From: Xanthomonas sp. NCPPB 1128
GTDB lineage: Bacteria > Pseudomonadota > Gammaproteobacteria > Xanthomonadales > Xanthomonadaceae
DNA: 64,000 bases
Direction: 5' to 3'
NCBI RefSeq assembly: GCF_001043115.1
Contig: NZ_LFME01000014.1
Location: forward strand, 43,248 to 107,247
The position numbers and the translations under genes are program-made. Below the pieces are notes generated by a model. It was not told the origin of the DNA, ran no database searches, and saw only the letters and a program-made list of their open reading frames with translations. Positions 26,733 to 36,356 of this stretch are shown in pieces. Position 1 is the stretch's first letter. Every line of letters begins with the position of its first letter.

Positions 26733-26914
26733 GTGGGAGCGGCTTCAGCCGCGACGAGCGAAAGCGAAAGGTCGGCTGATACCGTCCATCGTCGGGACTG
26801 AAGTCCCTCCCACAGAGAAGTACTCCGACGCTGCTGGCGCCGCACCTGTGGGAGCGGCTTCAGCCGCGACCGGCATGTTCCCGATGTCCCGGTCGCGGCT
26901 GAAGCAGCTCCTAC
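26733..26914. repeat. Composite hairpin repeat (A, B, A, inverted A)
   Basis: A units at 26733-26755 and 26848-26870, a B unit at 26791-26813, and an inverted A-like unit at 26892-26914 (one change in its stem, AAGCAGCTCC). They lie between the convergent receptor and PlsC-like genes. The A-B-A part copies the module at 6194-6320, including much of the spacer pattern. Confidence 0.85.
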
Positions 26915-26977
26915 GGCATCGGGTGGTGCCGCTGGATAAGACGGCGGATGCGCCTCGCCGTCAGCCGCCGCTACCCG

Positions 26978-27580
26978 TCACAACGTATCGCGATGCTTGC
27001 CGCGCCACGGCCGGTACCATTCACGGATCGCGGCGATGTCGGCCTGCATGTCCTCGCTGGTCCACACCACCTCGCCAAGGCCGACGGTGCGGCTGGGGTA
27101 GTCGAAGTACACCGGGAAAATCGGCACCTGCGCGCCGTGAGCGATCTTCCAGAACCCGGTCTTCCACTTCTCCACACGCTTGCGCGTGCCCTCCGGCGTG
27201 ATCACATACCACATGCGTTCGGCGCCGCGGATCAGCGCCACCGCCTGTTCCACCACCCCGCGCGGCGAGTTGCGGTCCAGCGGGATGCCGCCGAGCCTGC
27301 GCAGCAGCGGTCCCAGCGGCCACCAGAACAACTGGGTCTTGCCCAGCACGCGCACCTCGAAGCCGACCGCGAACTTGACCGCGAAGCCCAGGAAGCCGTC
27401 CCAGTTGGACGAATGCGGTGCCACGATCATCACCAGCTTCGGCACGTCGGGGAACTCGCCCACGACCCGCCAGCCGGTCACCCGCAAGGCGGTGCGGCCG
27501 AGCCAGCGCATGAAGCGGCTGGGCTTGACCATCGGCATGTTCGGCGGCGCTGCGGGCAGGCGGTAATCGCGTTCGGTCAA
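26978..27580 (-). CDS. PlsC-like 1-acyl-glycerol-phosphate acyltransferase family protein
   Basis: 200 residues, starting at TTG (27578-27580) with GGGAG 6 nt upstream; an ATG at 27536-27538 is the alternative. Acyltransferase motifs are HSSNWDG (an H-x4-D-like block at about residue 55) and the PEGTR glycerophosphate-binding block at about 130. There is no clear membrane helix. The family esterifies lysophosphatidate-type acceptors, but short members such as this are often of unknown acceptor. The start lies 3 nt after the arfB stop, so the two genes are co-transcribed. Confidence 0.88.
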   Translation of the reverse strand: MTERDYRLPAAPPNMPMVKPSRFMRWLGRTALRVTGWRVVGEFPDVPKLVMIVAPHSSNWDGFLGFAVKFAVGFEVRVLGKTQLFWWPLGPLLRRLGGIPLDRNSPRGVVEQAVALIRGAERMWYVITPEGTRKRVEKWKTGFWKIAHGAQVPIFPVYFDYPSRTVGLGEVVWTSEDMQADIAAIREWYRPWRGKHRDTL

Positions 27581-27583
27581 AAG

Positions 27584-28015
27584 TCACTCCCAGCGGCCGG
27601 GCGAGCGGCCGCGTTTGATCTGGCTGCGCTCGCGCTTGGCGTCCAGGCGTCGCAGCTTGGCGCCGTGCGAGGGTTTGGTGGCGATGCGTCGCTTCGGCAC
27701 CGACAGCCCGGCGGCGATGAACTCGGCCAGGCGCTGGCGCGCATCGTCGCGGTTGCGGTCCTGGGTACGGAAGCGCTGCGCATCGATCACCAGCACCCCG
27801 TCGGCGGTGATGCGGCGGTCGCGCCGCGCCAGCAGGCGCGCACGCAGCGGCTCCGGCAGCGACGGCGAGCCGGCCAGGTCGAAACGCAACTCGACCGCGG
27901 TGGCGACCTTGTTGACGTTCTGCCCGCCGGCGCCGCTGGCGCGCACGAAGCGCTCGACGATTTCGTCCTCCGGAATCGTCAGGCTGCTCGAGATGTGGAT
28001 GGCCCCGTTACCCAT
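27584..28015 (-). CDS. arfB: Alternative ribosome-rescue factor ArfB
   Basis: 143 residues with the release-factor motif GGQ (RASGAGGQNVNKVAT, about residues 30-32) and the basic C-terminal tail (KRERSQIKRGRSPGRWE) that enters the empty mRNA channel. ArfB hydrolyses peptidyl-tRNA on stalled ribosomes lacking a stop codon. The length matches E. coli YaeJ/ArfB (140). It is upstream of and coupled to the acyltransferase gene. Confidence 0.95.
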   Translation of the reverse strand: MGNGAIHISSSLTIPEDEIVERFVRASGAGGQNVNKVATAVELRFDLAGSPSLPEPLRARLLARRDRRITADGVLVIDAQRFRTQDRNRDDARQRLAEFIAAGLSVPKRRIATKPSHGAKLRRLDAKRERSQIKRGRSPGRWE

Positions 28016-28179
28016 GCCGCGGATTGTAGGGTATTCGCCGGACCGCCCGGTTTCCGCGTCGGCGCCGCCTGAACGAGCCAGGGAGCGGACACCGGCCGGT
28101 CGCGTGTCCCCGCACGCGGCGGCGGCGGCGCGGCGATTGCCGTATTCTGGCCGCCGGTCATCGCCCTGCAGGATGCTCC

Positions 28180-28704
28180 ATGTCCCCGACTCCGCGCTTC
28201 TTCCGTTGGCCGCAGCGCCTGCTGCTGGCCCTGCTGCTGGCCCTGGCCGCCGTCCCGGCGCTGGCCGAACCGCCCAGCGAGGCCGACGTCAACCGCCTGC
28301 TGTCGGCCTCGCGTGCGCAGAACATGCTCGACACCATGCTGCCGCAGATCGAGGCGATGCAGCGCCAGCAGTTCGCCCAGCTCACCGCACAGCATCCGCT
28401 GGACGCCGCGCAGCAGCAGAAGCTGCAGCAGATCCAGGAGCGCACCCAGGCCACCGTGCGCAAGGCGCTGTCCTGGCAGGAGATGCGTCCGCTCTACGTC
28501 AACCTGTACAAGCAGACCTTCTCCAAGCAGGACGTGCTGGCGATGGCCGAGTTCTACGAGAGCCCGGCCGGGCAGAGCCTGCTCGACAAGACCCCGCAGC
28601 TGATGCAGAACCTGATGGGCGCGATCCAGCAGAAGATGACCCCGCTTTTCGCCGACCTGCAGAAGGACCTGGAGCAGACGGTCAACGCGCCGCCGGCGAA
28701 GTAA
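28180..28704 (+). CDS. DUF2059 family exported protein
   Basis: 174 residues. A cleavable signal peptide covers about residues 1-29 (LLLALLLALAAVPALA). A helical DUF2059 body has the family's FYESPAGQSLLDKTPQLMQ block. The function is unknown; members are periplasmic and sometimes found near envelope stress genes. It is followed by a hairpin repeat and a convergent gene. Confidence 0.88.
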   Translation: MSPTPRFFRWPQRLLLALLLALAAVPALAEPPSEADVNRLLSASRAQNMLDTMLPQIEAMQRQQFAQLTAQHPLDAAQQQKLQQIQERTQATVRKALSWQEMRPLYVNLYKQTFSKQDVLAMAEFYESPAGQSLLDKTPQLMQNLMGAIQQKMTPLFADLQKDLEQTVNAPPAK

Positions 28705-28725
28705 TGCTGTATCGATTGCGCTGTC

Positions 28726-28793
28726 GTAGGAGCGGCTTCAGCCGCGACCGGGCGTTACCGATGCGCTCCGGTCGCGGCTGAAGCCGCTCCTAC
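28726..28793. repeat. Hairpin repeat pair (A unit, inverted)
   Basis: Exact 23-bp inverted copies at 28726-28748 and 28771-28793 (core GCGGCTTCAGCCGC), with the pairing extended inward by CGG/CCG. It lies between the convergent DUF2059 and truC genes. Confidence 0.85.
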
Positions 28794-28867
28794 AGGACGC
28801 TTCGCGTCGTGTTGGAGACGCCCTGACGTCGCCGCTTCCACACCGGCCACGCCGCGCTTGCCTGCCC

Positions 28868-29653
28868 CTATTCGGCCGTACTGCCGCCCGCATCCACCTG
28901 CCAAGGCGCAGGATCCCAACCGAACAACCCGAATGCGCGCACGAACTGCGCATCCAGCGGCGCCGTCACCGCGATCCGATGTCCATCGGGATGCGGAAAC
29001 GCCAGGCGTTCAGCGTGCAGCAGCATGCGGTGCACGCCCTGCATGCGGAAGATGCGGTTGTGGCGGCCATCGCCGTGGCTGGTGTCGCCGATCAGGTGAT
29101 GCGAGAGATGCTTGAGATGGCGGCGGATCTGCCGGAAGCGTCCGGTCACCGGGCTGCAGCGCAATAGCGCATAGCGTGAGGTGGCGAACTCGCCGGACGG
29201 TACCTGCAACTCGCCGCAGGCCAGGCGCTCGAAGCGGGTCTGCGCCGGTTTCTTCAGCGGCTTGCCGGGGCCGCCGTCGAGATCGTGGTCGACCTCGAAG
29301 CGGTCTTCGGCCGGCCAGCCGCGGCAGATCGCCAGATAGTCCTTGTCCACCTCGCCCCCCATCAGCGCCTTGCCCAGCACGCTGGCGGTGTCGCGGTCGA
29401 AGGCCAACAGCAGGCAACCGCTGGTGGCGCGGTCGAGCCGGTGCACCAGGAAGATCGGCCGGCCCAGCTGCGCGCGCAGGCGGTCGGCGAGGAAATCGTC
29501 CTCGCCGCGGGCGAGCTTGCTGTCGTGGACCATCAGCCCGGCGGGCTTGTCGACCACGGCGAGCAGCGCGTCCTGGTGGAGGATCTGCAAAGGGGTATCG
29601 GCGGTATTCACCTGCGGATTATCCGTGCCGCATCGACGCGCCACAATGCGCAT
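28868..29653 (-). CDS. truC: tRNA pseudouridine(65) synthase TruC
   Basis: 261 residues, the length of E. coli TruC. The RluA-family active site HRLDRATSGCLLLAFD contains the catalytic Asp. LLAVVDKPAGLMVHDSKL, KDYLAICRG, GRFRQIRRHLKHL and the C-terminal LLHAERLAF are the other family blocks. It isomerises U65 in tRNA acceptor-T stems. The start is uncertain: the ATG at 29651-29653 is used here, and an in-frame GTG at the VNTADTPL residues would shorten it by 15. Confidence 0.9.
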   Translation of the reverse strand: MRIVARRCGTDNPQVNTADTPLQILHQDALLAVVDKPAGLMVHDSKLARGEDDFLADRLRAQLGRPIFLVHRLDRATSGCLLLAFDRDTASVLGKALMGGEVDKDYLAICRGWPAEDRFEVDHDLDGGPGKPLKKPAQTRFERLACGELQVPSGEFATSRYALLRCSPVTGRFRQIRRHLKHLSHHLIGDTSHGDGRHNRIFRMQGVHRMLLHAERLAFPHPDGHRIAVTAPLDAQFVRAFGLFGWDPAPWQVDAGGSTAE

Positions 29654-29817
29654 CGCTTGCCTGCGTCCAGACGCGTGACGCGTCGGCGCACTACGACGCG
29701 GGGATGCCCGCATCGCGGCAGATACTCGACCGTGACGTCGCGGCCGCCTGGCCTGTCGCCATGCCGCGGCGGTGGTCGACCGTGTGCGCAGAAGATGGCG
29801 CCCGACGACGCCGACCG

Positions 29818-30417
29818 CTATGCGTCCTTGACCGCCAGCAGTTCGCCGTTGCCCACCGGCAGCGTGGTGCAGGTGAACGCGGCATCGGCCTGCAGCAGCG
29901 CGGCGAACGGCGCCATCTCCGTCGCATGCGACAGCGCGTTGTCCACCACCAGCAGCCCACCCGCCCGCAACACGCGACGCAGCTGCGGCCACCAGTCGCA
30001 ATAGAGCGTGCGCTCGGCGTCCAGGAACACCAGGTCGAACGCCGCGGACGCCGCATCGGCCAGCCAGGCGCCGGCATCGGCATGGATCAGCTCGACGCAG
30101 CCCTCCACGCCGGCGCGGGCGAAGTTGCGTTGCGCCAGCGCGATCTTGTGCGCGGCATATTCCAGCGTGGTCACGCCGCCACCCAGTGCCGCCGCGGCCT
30201 CGGCCAGCCACAGGGTGGAATAGCCATTGGACGTGCCGATCTCCAGCACCCGCCGCGCGCCGCTGGCGCGGACCAGCACGACGAGCAGCTCGCCGGTCTC
30301 CGGGGTGATGTTGAGCAGGCGTTGCGCGCGCTCGGCCTGGCCGGCGTCGTGGCGCGGACCTTCCGCGCCGAGTTCGGCGCGCACCGCCTGCAGCCGTGCG
30401 CGATCCAGCACCGCCAT
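29818..30417 (-). CDS. O-methyltransferase-like SAM-dependent methyltransferase
   Basis: 199 residues from the ATG 30415-30417. The SAM-binding motif VLEIGTSNGYSTLWLAEA is followed by acidic TTLEYAAHKIALA and the FDLVFLDAERTLYCDWW motif (class I, COG4122/catechol-O-methyltransferase-like). The substrate is unknown. It starts 2 nt after the ubiB stop and so sits at the end of the ubiJ-ubiB transcript, hinting at quinone-related or housekeeping use, though this is only positional inference. Confidence 0.88.
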   Translation of the reverse strand: MAVLDRARLQAVRAELGAEGPRHDAGQAERAQRLLNITPETGELLVVLVRASGARRVLEIGTSNGYSTLWLAEAAAALGGGVTTLEYAAHKIALAQRNFARAGVEGCVELIHADAGAWLADAASAAFDLVFLDAERTLYCDWWPQLRRVLRAGGLLVVDNALSHATEMAPFAALLQADAAFTCTTLPVGNGELLAVKDA

Positions 30418-30419
30418 GC

Positions 30420-32078
30420 TCAGCGCCGCCACCACGCCGACAGCAAGGCCGCCGCGCCGGCACCGCCGCTGGTCCAGGCCCAAAACGACACGCCGCCCAG
30501 GTGCGGGCCGCCGGCATCGAGCGCGTACAGCAACGTGGCCACGGTGAGCAGGCCGACGCCGGCGATGGCCGCGACCACCCGCCGCTGCATGCGCCGCACC
30601 AGCAGGTTGAGTTCGAACAGGTCGCGCGAGCGCATCGACAGCTCGTGCCGGCCCTCGACCTGCTGGCGCAGCCAGCCGTGGATCAGCCGCGGCATGTCCG
30701 GCGCGTGGGTCATGATCTCCGGCAGGCGCTTGCGCAGTTCGTGCAGCGCGCGCTGCGGGCTGTAGCGCTCGATCAGGATGCGCTCGAGCACCGGCCGCGC
30801 CACCGCCCAGATGTCCAGTTCCGGGTCGAGTTGGCGGCCGACGCCTTCGATGTTGAGCAAAGTCTTCTGCAGCAGGATCAGCTGCGGCTGCAGGGTCAGC
30901 TGGTAGCGCTGGGCCACGCGGAACAGCTTGATCAGCACCTCGGCCAGCGAGATCTGCGACAGCGGCCGGGTGAAGTACGGCTCGCACACCGAGCGCGCAG
31001 CCGCCTCCAGTTCGTCGATGCGCACGTTGGCCGGCATCCAGCCGGCCTCCACGTGCAGCTCGGCCATGCGCCGGTAGTCCTTGTTGAAGATGGCCATGAA
31101 GTTCTCGGCCAGGTAGTACTGATCTTCCTGCGAGAGCTGGCCCATGATGCCGAAGTCCAGCGCGATGAAGCGCGGGTTGTCGCGGCGCGCCGGGTCGCTG
31201 TCGACCCAGATGTTGCCGGCGTGCGCATCGGCGTGGAAGAAGTTGTCGCGGAACACCTGGGTGTAGAACACCCGCACGCCCTTGGCCGCCAGTGCGCGGC
31301 GGTCGATGCCGGCGGCGTCCAGCGAGGCGATGTCGTCGGAGGGAATGCCACGCACCCGCTCCAGGGTCAGTGCGCGCTCGGCGGTGTGGGTCCAGATCAC
31401 CTCCGGCACGTACAGGTCGTCCGAGTGCAGCCAGAAGCGGCGCAGCACGCTGGCGTTGGCGCCCTCGCGCTGCAGGTCCAGCTCCGCGGCCAGGGTGGTC
31501 TCGATCTCGGCCACCACCTCGCGCGGGCGGATCTTGTCGGCGCGCGGATGGGTGCGCTCGACCAGTGCGGCGGCCGATTTCAGCAAGGCGATATCGGCGT
31601 CGATCTGCCGCTCGATGTCCGGGCGCAGCACCTTGACCACCACTTCGCGGCCGTCGTGCAGCGTCGCCGCATGCACCTGCGCGATCGAGGCCGAGGCCAG
31701 CGGCTCGGTGTCGAAACTGGCGAAGGCCATCGCGATCGGCCGCCCCAGCGCCTGCTCGACGATGCGCCGCGCGGCCTCGCCGTCGAACGGGCGCACCCGG
31801 TCCTGCAGCAGGGTCAGTTCCTCGGCCACGTCCGGCGGCATCAGGTCGCGGCGGGTGGAGAGGATCTGCCCGAACTTGACGAAGATCGGCCCCAGGTCCT
31901 GCAGCGCCAGGCGCAGCCGGGCGCCGCGCGACTGCGCGGCGATGTCGGGGCTGGCGCGCGGCACGAACGGCTTGGCCAGACGCAACCAGCGTTCGGCCGG
32001 GGTGCCGTCGAGCAGGTCGTCCAGGCGGTAGCGCAGGATCACCCGACCGATACGGCTGGCACGGAACATCGCCTTCAT
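30420..32078 (-). CDS. ubiB: Ubiquinone biosynthesis accessory kinase-like protein UbiB
   Basis: 552 residues, the usual UbiB length. The atypical ABC1/ADCK kinase blocks are present: the KxGQ-like motif [20 protein letters not shown], the Ala-rich loop [19 protein letters not shown] (lysine), [12 protein letters not shown] and ALDFGIMG. Two C-terminal membrane helices lie at about 500-545. The protein supports coenzyme Q synthesis at the inner membrane and has ATPase activity. It overlaps the ubiJ stop (ATGA). Confidence 0.96.
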   Translation of the reverse strand: MKAMFRASRIGRVILRYRLDDLLDGTPAERWLRLAKPFVPRASPDIAAQSRGARLRLALQDLGPIFVKFGQILSTRRDLMPPDVAEELTLLQDRVRPFDGEAARRIVEQALGRPIAMAFASFDTEPLASASIAQVHAATLHDGREVVVKVLRPDIERQIDADIALLKSAAALVERTHPRADKIRPREVVAEIETTLAAELDLQREGANASVLRRFWLHSDDLYVPEVIWTHTAERALTLERVRGIPSDDIASLDAAGIDRRALAAKGVRVFYTQVFRDNFFHADAHAGNIWVDSDPARRDNPRFIALDFGIMGQLSQEDQYYLAENFMAIFNKDYRRMAELHVEAGWMPANVRIDELEAAARSVCEPYFTRPLSQISLAEVLIKLFRVAQRYQLTLQPQLILLQKTLLNIEGVGRQLDPELDIWAVARPVLERILIERYSPQRALHELRKRLPEIMTHAPDMPRLIHGWLRQQVEGRHELSMRSRDLFELNLLVRRMQRRVVAAIAGVGLLTVATLLYALDAGGPHLGGVSFWAWTSGGAGAAALLSAWWRR

Positions 32079-32716
32079 GCGCCACGCTCCGGCTGCAGCC
32101 TGGCCACGCGCACGGACATGCGCTCGACGTCGTCGCGCAGCACGTCGACGTCGTCGTAGAAGGCCTCCAGTTCGGCGCGCGCGACCACGTCGCGCGACTC
32201 CTCGGTGACGTACTCGGCCGCGCTCTGCGCCAGATCCTGCGCGCTGCGCCGGGCCTGCTGCAGGGCCGAGCGTGCGGTATTCGCCACCTGCACGCCGAGC
32301 ACCTCGCCGAACACCTGCACGAACGGCCGCTGCCAGTCCGGATCGAAGCGCGTCGCCAGGTGTTGCAGGCGCCGCGCCAGTTCGGCATCGCCGGAGACGC
32401 GCACCCGCCCGCCGGGGCTGCCGGTACGCCGTGCCTGTGCCAGCAACGGCAACTGCGCGAGCAGCCCGCCGAGCGTGCTGCGCACCGCAAGGTCCGGCTC
32501 CTGCGCCGGATCCACCGGACCGACCCGCAGCTGCGCGCCGTCGACGCGGATCTGCAGGGCCAGCGCCGGCGCCTCCAGGGTCAGCGCAACGCGCTGGCCG
32601 TCGAGGTCGCGCAGGGCATCGCCGGTTTCCGGGTCCAGCGCCAGCGCGCGATTGAGCGCCGCTTCCAGCGCGCGGCCGGCCAGGGGCTTGAGAGCATCGA
32701 GGGGGGATCCAGACAT
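32075..32716 (-). CDS. ubiJ: Ubiquinone biosynthesis accessory factor UbiJ (SCP2 domain)
   Basis: 213 residues. The N-terminal SCP2 lipid-binding domain (about 15-120: [49 protein letters not shown]) is followed by helical segments and an acidic coiled tail ([25 protein letters not shown]), as in UbiJ/YigP. It binds the lipid intermediates of the Ubi complex. The position directly before ubiB supports the call; ubiE is not in this window. Confidence 0.9.
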   Translation of the reverse strand: MSGSPLDALKPLAGRALEAALNRALALDPETGDALRDLDGQRVALTLEAPALALQIRVDGAQLRVGPVDPAQEPDLAVRSTLGGLLAQLPLLAQARRTGSPGGRVRVSGDAELARRLQHLATRFDPDWQRPFVQVFGEVLGVQVANTARSALQQARRSAQDLAQSAAEYVTEESRDVVARAELEAFYDDVDVLRDDVERMSVRVARLQPERGA

Positions 32717-32794
32717 GCCCGCATTCTAGCGGCAGACACGTCGCAAGGCCGTGCGCATGGCGAGACAGATGCCCCGCCATGCCGGCGCTCGCCG

Positions 32795-34750
32795 CTACTT
32801 CGCTGGCGCACCGCCCAGATGCTTGCTCAGGAAGGCGAGCAACTGCGTGTAGTAGGCGCGCCGATGCGCTTCGGTGTAGAAGCCATGGCCCTCGGTGGCG
32901 ACGTACAGCGACTCCACCGGCACCCCGGCCTTCTTCAACGCCTTCTCCATGCGCTCGGTGTGTTCGATCGGCGCACGTTCGTCCTTGCCGCCGGCCGCCA
33001 GGAACACCGGCACGCGGATGCGTGCGGCCAGGTTGACCGGCGACCGCGCCGCCAGGCTGTCGCGTTCGCCCAGCCAGTCGCCGGCCCAGGCCTTGGTCCA
33101 GCGCGCGTACCTGGCCTGGTCGCGGTACATGGTCTCCAGGTCGTAGACGCCGACGTAGCCGGCAGCGCAGCGGTACAGGTCCGGCTCCTTCGCCGCGCCC
33201 ATCAGCGCGGCATAGGCGCCCTAGCTGGCGCCGTAGATGCAGATGCGCGCGCCATCGGCGATGCCTTGGTCGATCGCCCAGCGGGTGGCGTCGGTGAGAT
33301 CGTCTTGCATCCGCCCGCCCCACTCCCGGGCACCGGCCTGGGTATAGGCGCGGCCGTAGTTGCCCGAGCCGCGGTAGTTCACCCGCAACACCGCGTAGCC
33401 GGCCGCGGCCAGCACCTGCGCATCGTCGTCGAACTCCCAGCCATCGAAGAGGCCGAACGGCCCGCCATGCGGCAGCAGCACCATCGGCAGCGGCTTGCCG
33501 GCCGGCGCCTGCAGCGGCAGGGTGAGATAGCCGTACAGGGACATGCCGTCCCTGGCCTTGAACGCCACCTCGCGGGTCGGCGGCATCCGCTCGGGCACGA
33601 ACCATTCGCGCCGGCTGAAGACCCGCTTGGCCGATTTGTCCGCTGTGTCGAACAGGAAGTAATCGCCGTTGTTGCGATCGCTCCACACATACAGCATCAG
33701 CAGGCGCCGATCGGCGGTGGCGGAGGTGATGAACACCGCATCGCCGTTGAAGGCCTGCTCCAGCGCGCGGTACAGCCGCGCCGTCGGCGCGGTGTCGTCG
33801 AAGAAGCGGTTGCGCACGCGGTCGCTCATGAAAGACACGCCGATCGGCGTGCGGCCATCCAGGTCGCGCAGCACCTGGTAGGGATCGACCTTCGCGTCGC
33901 GCAGCAGCGGCGTGGAGCGGTCGCTCTGCGGATCCCATGCCACCACCGCATCGGGCCCCTCGGCCTGCTCCACCTGCAGGTAGGCGATCTTGTCGTCCGC
34001 GGAAAAGCCCAGCGGGAAGCTGCGATGCCCGCTGCTGGCCTCGTCGTTGATCAGCCGCCACGGGCTGGCGTCGTCGTTGCGGTAGAACAGTTTATTGGCG
34101 TTGCTGCCGGTCTCGGCACCCTGCGCGAAGCGCACGTGGCCGCCATGGTCGGTGACGAAGTCCGCACGCGCCACCGGGGCGCGCGCCACCGGCGTGCGCC
34201 GGTGGTTGTAGATGTCGAGCTTGTCCACATGCACGGTGGGGTCCTTGGTCTGCTCCACCACCGACACCAGGACCGCGCGCGGGTCGTCCGGCAAGGTGTC
34301 GAGCATGAATACCGACGGATCCAGGCCGGCCTTGTAGGTGACGCCGTTGACGCTGTCGTTGAGCCCGTAGGGGCTGGCCAGCAGGCGCGCATTCTTGCCA
34401 TCGGCGTCGATGGCATGCAGTTGGCCGATCGCCACCGGGCGGTCCAGTGCGCCCAGGCGTTCGGCCATCGACACCACGATGCGCTCGTCGCTGGCCCACC
34501 AGTAATCGTGCACCACCGAATCGGCCTGGCCCATGATCTTGGCCGAGACCTGCTTGTCGCTGCGCCGGATCACCGCCAGCACGGTGCGGTCCTCGAGCGG
34601 GGCGATCACCGCGTAGTAGGCGCCGGTCGGCGAGATCTTGACCCGGTCGAACTGGTCGCGCTGCAGATAGGGCGCCAGGTCCACCGGCGCCACCTGCGCG
34701 CACGCGCTCCCCGCAAGCGCAAGGCCTGCCCACACGATCCACGCTCGCAT
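32795..34750 (-). pseudogene. S9 prolyl-oligopeptidase-like peptidase interrupted by TAG after the catalytic serine
   Basis: Reading through gives a 651-residue exported S9C-type peptidase: signal peptide (LALAGSACAQ), a seven-blade-like propeller and an alpha/beta-hydrolase C-terminal domain starting near residue 410 ([36 protein letters not shown]). Codon 510 (33221-33223) is TAG. The text before it is ICIYGAS and after it [11 protein letters not shown]. Family members have GxSYG here, so the stop replaces the Tyr following the nucleophile Ser509 (TAC/TAT to TAG). Downstream, Asp (GGKDERAP) and His (TEGHGF) of the triad remain. Truncation would leave an inactive protein. Confidence 0.87.
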
Positions 34751-34871
34751 TCGACCCGCCCCTGTCCCCTGAGCGGAGGATGGTGACAAGCGCCAGGCGA
34801 AACGTCTAGCCCGGTCTCGCCGCGCTGTCTCCGGGCAGCAGGCGCCCTGGCGACGCGGAGCCCAGAAACGA

Positions 34872-34902
34872 CTTGCCCGCGGCACAGGGCGCCGCGGGCA
34901 AG
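34872..34902 (-). terminator. Hairpin terminator of the DUF1328 gene
   Basis: A 12-bp perfect stem (CTTGCCCGCGGC 34872-34883, GCCGCGGGCAAG 34891-34902) with a 7-nt loop lies 26 bp past the DUF1328 stop on the minus strand. The T-run after it is weak, so termination may be partial. Confidence 0.65.
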
Positions 34903-34928
34903 CATCGAGGTTTGATTGTCGCGGCGGA

Positions 34929-35087
34929 CTACACCTTGCCGCGGCGGAACATCGAGATCACCGCCAGGATCAGGAACACCACGAACAGGATCCAGGCGAT
35001 GTTGGTCGCCGCGCCGGCGATGCCGCTGAAACCGAGCACGGCGGCGATGATGGCGATCACGAAGAAGATGATGGCGTAATGCAGCAT
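34929..35087 (-). CDS. DUF1328 small membrane protein (YtjA family)
   Basis: 52 residues: [20 protein letters not shown] then [19 protein letters not shown] and a basic end (FRRGKV). Two membrane helices with a small glycine/alanine turn match the DUF1328/YtjA family exactly in size and motif. The function is unknown, and members are often stress-induced. The gene is monocistronic, with a hairpin after it. Confidence 0.9.
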   Translation of the reverse strand: MLHYAIIFFVIAIIAAVLGFSGIAGAATNIAWILFVVFLILAVISMFRRGKV

Positions 35088-35150
35088 GGCAATGTCCAGA
35101 GAGTTGTCGTGCCGAATCGGCGCGGCATCATCTTCGGCAACCCGCGGTCG

Positions 35151-36161
35151 TCAGCGGGTGACGGACGTGTCGTTGCGCCATGAGGACGCCAGCCGCTGCA
35201 GGCCCTGCTCGATCGACACCTGTGGCACGTAGCCGAAGTCGCGCCGCGCCGGCTCCATGCTGTACCAGTGCGGCGTGCACAGCTGCTCGGCCAGGAACCG
35301 CGTCAGCGGCGGCTCGCCGCGCAGGCGCAGCAGCGGCCACAGGGTCTCGCAGGTGGCACCGATGCGGTAGGCGGCCTTGAACGAGAGCGTCTTGGTCACC
35401 ACCGGCGCGCCGACCGCGGCGAGCAGCTTGTTGAGCAGCTCGCGCATCGGCAACGGCTCGCCGTTGGAAATGAAGTAGGCCTTGCCGGCGCAGGGCGCGC
35501 CCACCGCCAGATGCTCGAAGGCGTCGAAGTGCGCCTGCGCGGCATTGTCGATGTAGGTGGAGTCGACCTTGTTGTCGCCACTGCCGACCAGGCGCACGCG
35601 GCCAGCCTGCGCACGCGCCACCAGCTTGGGCAGGATCTGGTTGTCGCCCGGCCCCCAGATCAGCCGCGGGCGCAGCGCCACCACCGCCAACTGCGCGTCG
35701 TTGGCGGCCAGCACCATGCGCTCGGCGATCGCCTTGGTCGCCGCGTACGGCGCCTGGAAATCCTCGCCATAGGGCACCTGGTCCGCGCCCAGGCCTTCGA
35801 CCGGGTGGGTCGCGCGGTGGGTCACGCTCGGCGTGGAGGTGTAGACCAGGCGGCCCACCCCCTGCGCACGGCAGGCGGCCAGCACGTTCTCGGTGCCGAC
35901 CACGTTGGGCTGGTAGTAGCTGTCGTAGCTGCCCCAGGCGCCGGCCTTGGCGGCGTTGTGGAACACCGCATCGGCCCCGGCTAGCGCATGCTGCAGCGCC
36001 TGCACGTCGACCAGATCGCCACGCACCTGGGCCACGCCCAGCGCCTGCAGCTCCGGGTAGTGGCCGCGGTTGTAACTGACCACCTGGTGTCCGCGCGCGA
36101 CCAGCCCGCGGCACAGCGCCTGGCCAAGGAATCCACCACCGCCCGTCACCACAATCTTCAT
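35151..36161 (-). CDS. oleD: 2-alkyl-3-oxoalkanoate reductase OleD
   Basis: 336 residues of the extended SDR/3-beta-HSD type: TGGGGFLGQ Rossmann motif, [10 protein letters not shown], the YAATK active-site pair and [13 protein letters not shown]. OleD reduces the 2-alkyl-3-ketoacid made by OleA to the 2-alkyl-3-hydroxyacid using NADPH. The assignment rests on the family pattern and on oleA, oleB and oleC being nearby on the same strand. Confidence 0.92.
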   Translation of the reverse strand: MKIVVTGGGGFLGQALCRGLVARGHQVVSYNRGHYPELQALGVAQVRGDLVDVQALQHALAGADAVFHNAAKAGAWGSYDSYYQPNVVGTENVLAACRAQGVGRLVYTSTPSVTHRATHPVEGLGADQVPYGEDFQAPYAATKAIAERMVLAANDAQLAVVALRPRLIWGPGDNQILPKLVARAQAGRVRLVGSGDNKVDSTYIDNAAQAHFDAFEHLAVGAPCAGKAYFISNGEPLPMRELLNKLLAAVGAPVVTKTLSFKAAYRIGATCETLWPLLRLRGEPPLTRFLAEQLCTPHWYSMEPARRDFGYVPQVSIEQGLQRLASSWRNDTSVTR

Positions 36162-36356
36162 CGCGTCGCACCGATCGAACCAGGGCGCACACGATAGCCG
36201 GGGCTGCCGGCGAAGGCGATCCGCGGTGACGACGCCGACGACGCAAGTCGTGCAACCCCTTGATCCGACTGGCCTTCGGAATTCTTCAGTCTGGCATCAG
36301 GCACTTCAGCGATGCCATGGGCGTAAGTGCACCGGCCTTTCCACCGGAGTTCCGCC

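Noticed and set aside
33221..33223. TAG read as pyrrolysine
   Set aside because: No pyrrolysine machinery is expected in this group, and the family residue is tyrosine.
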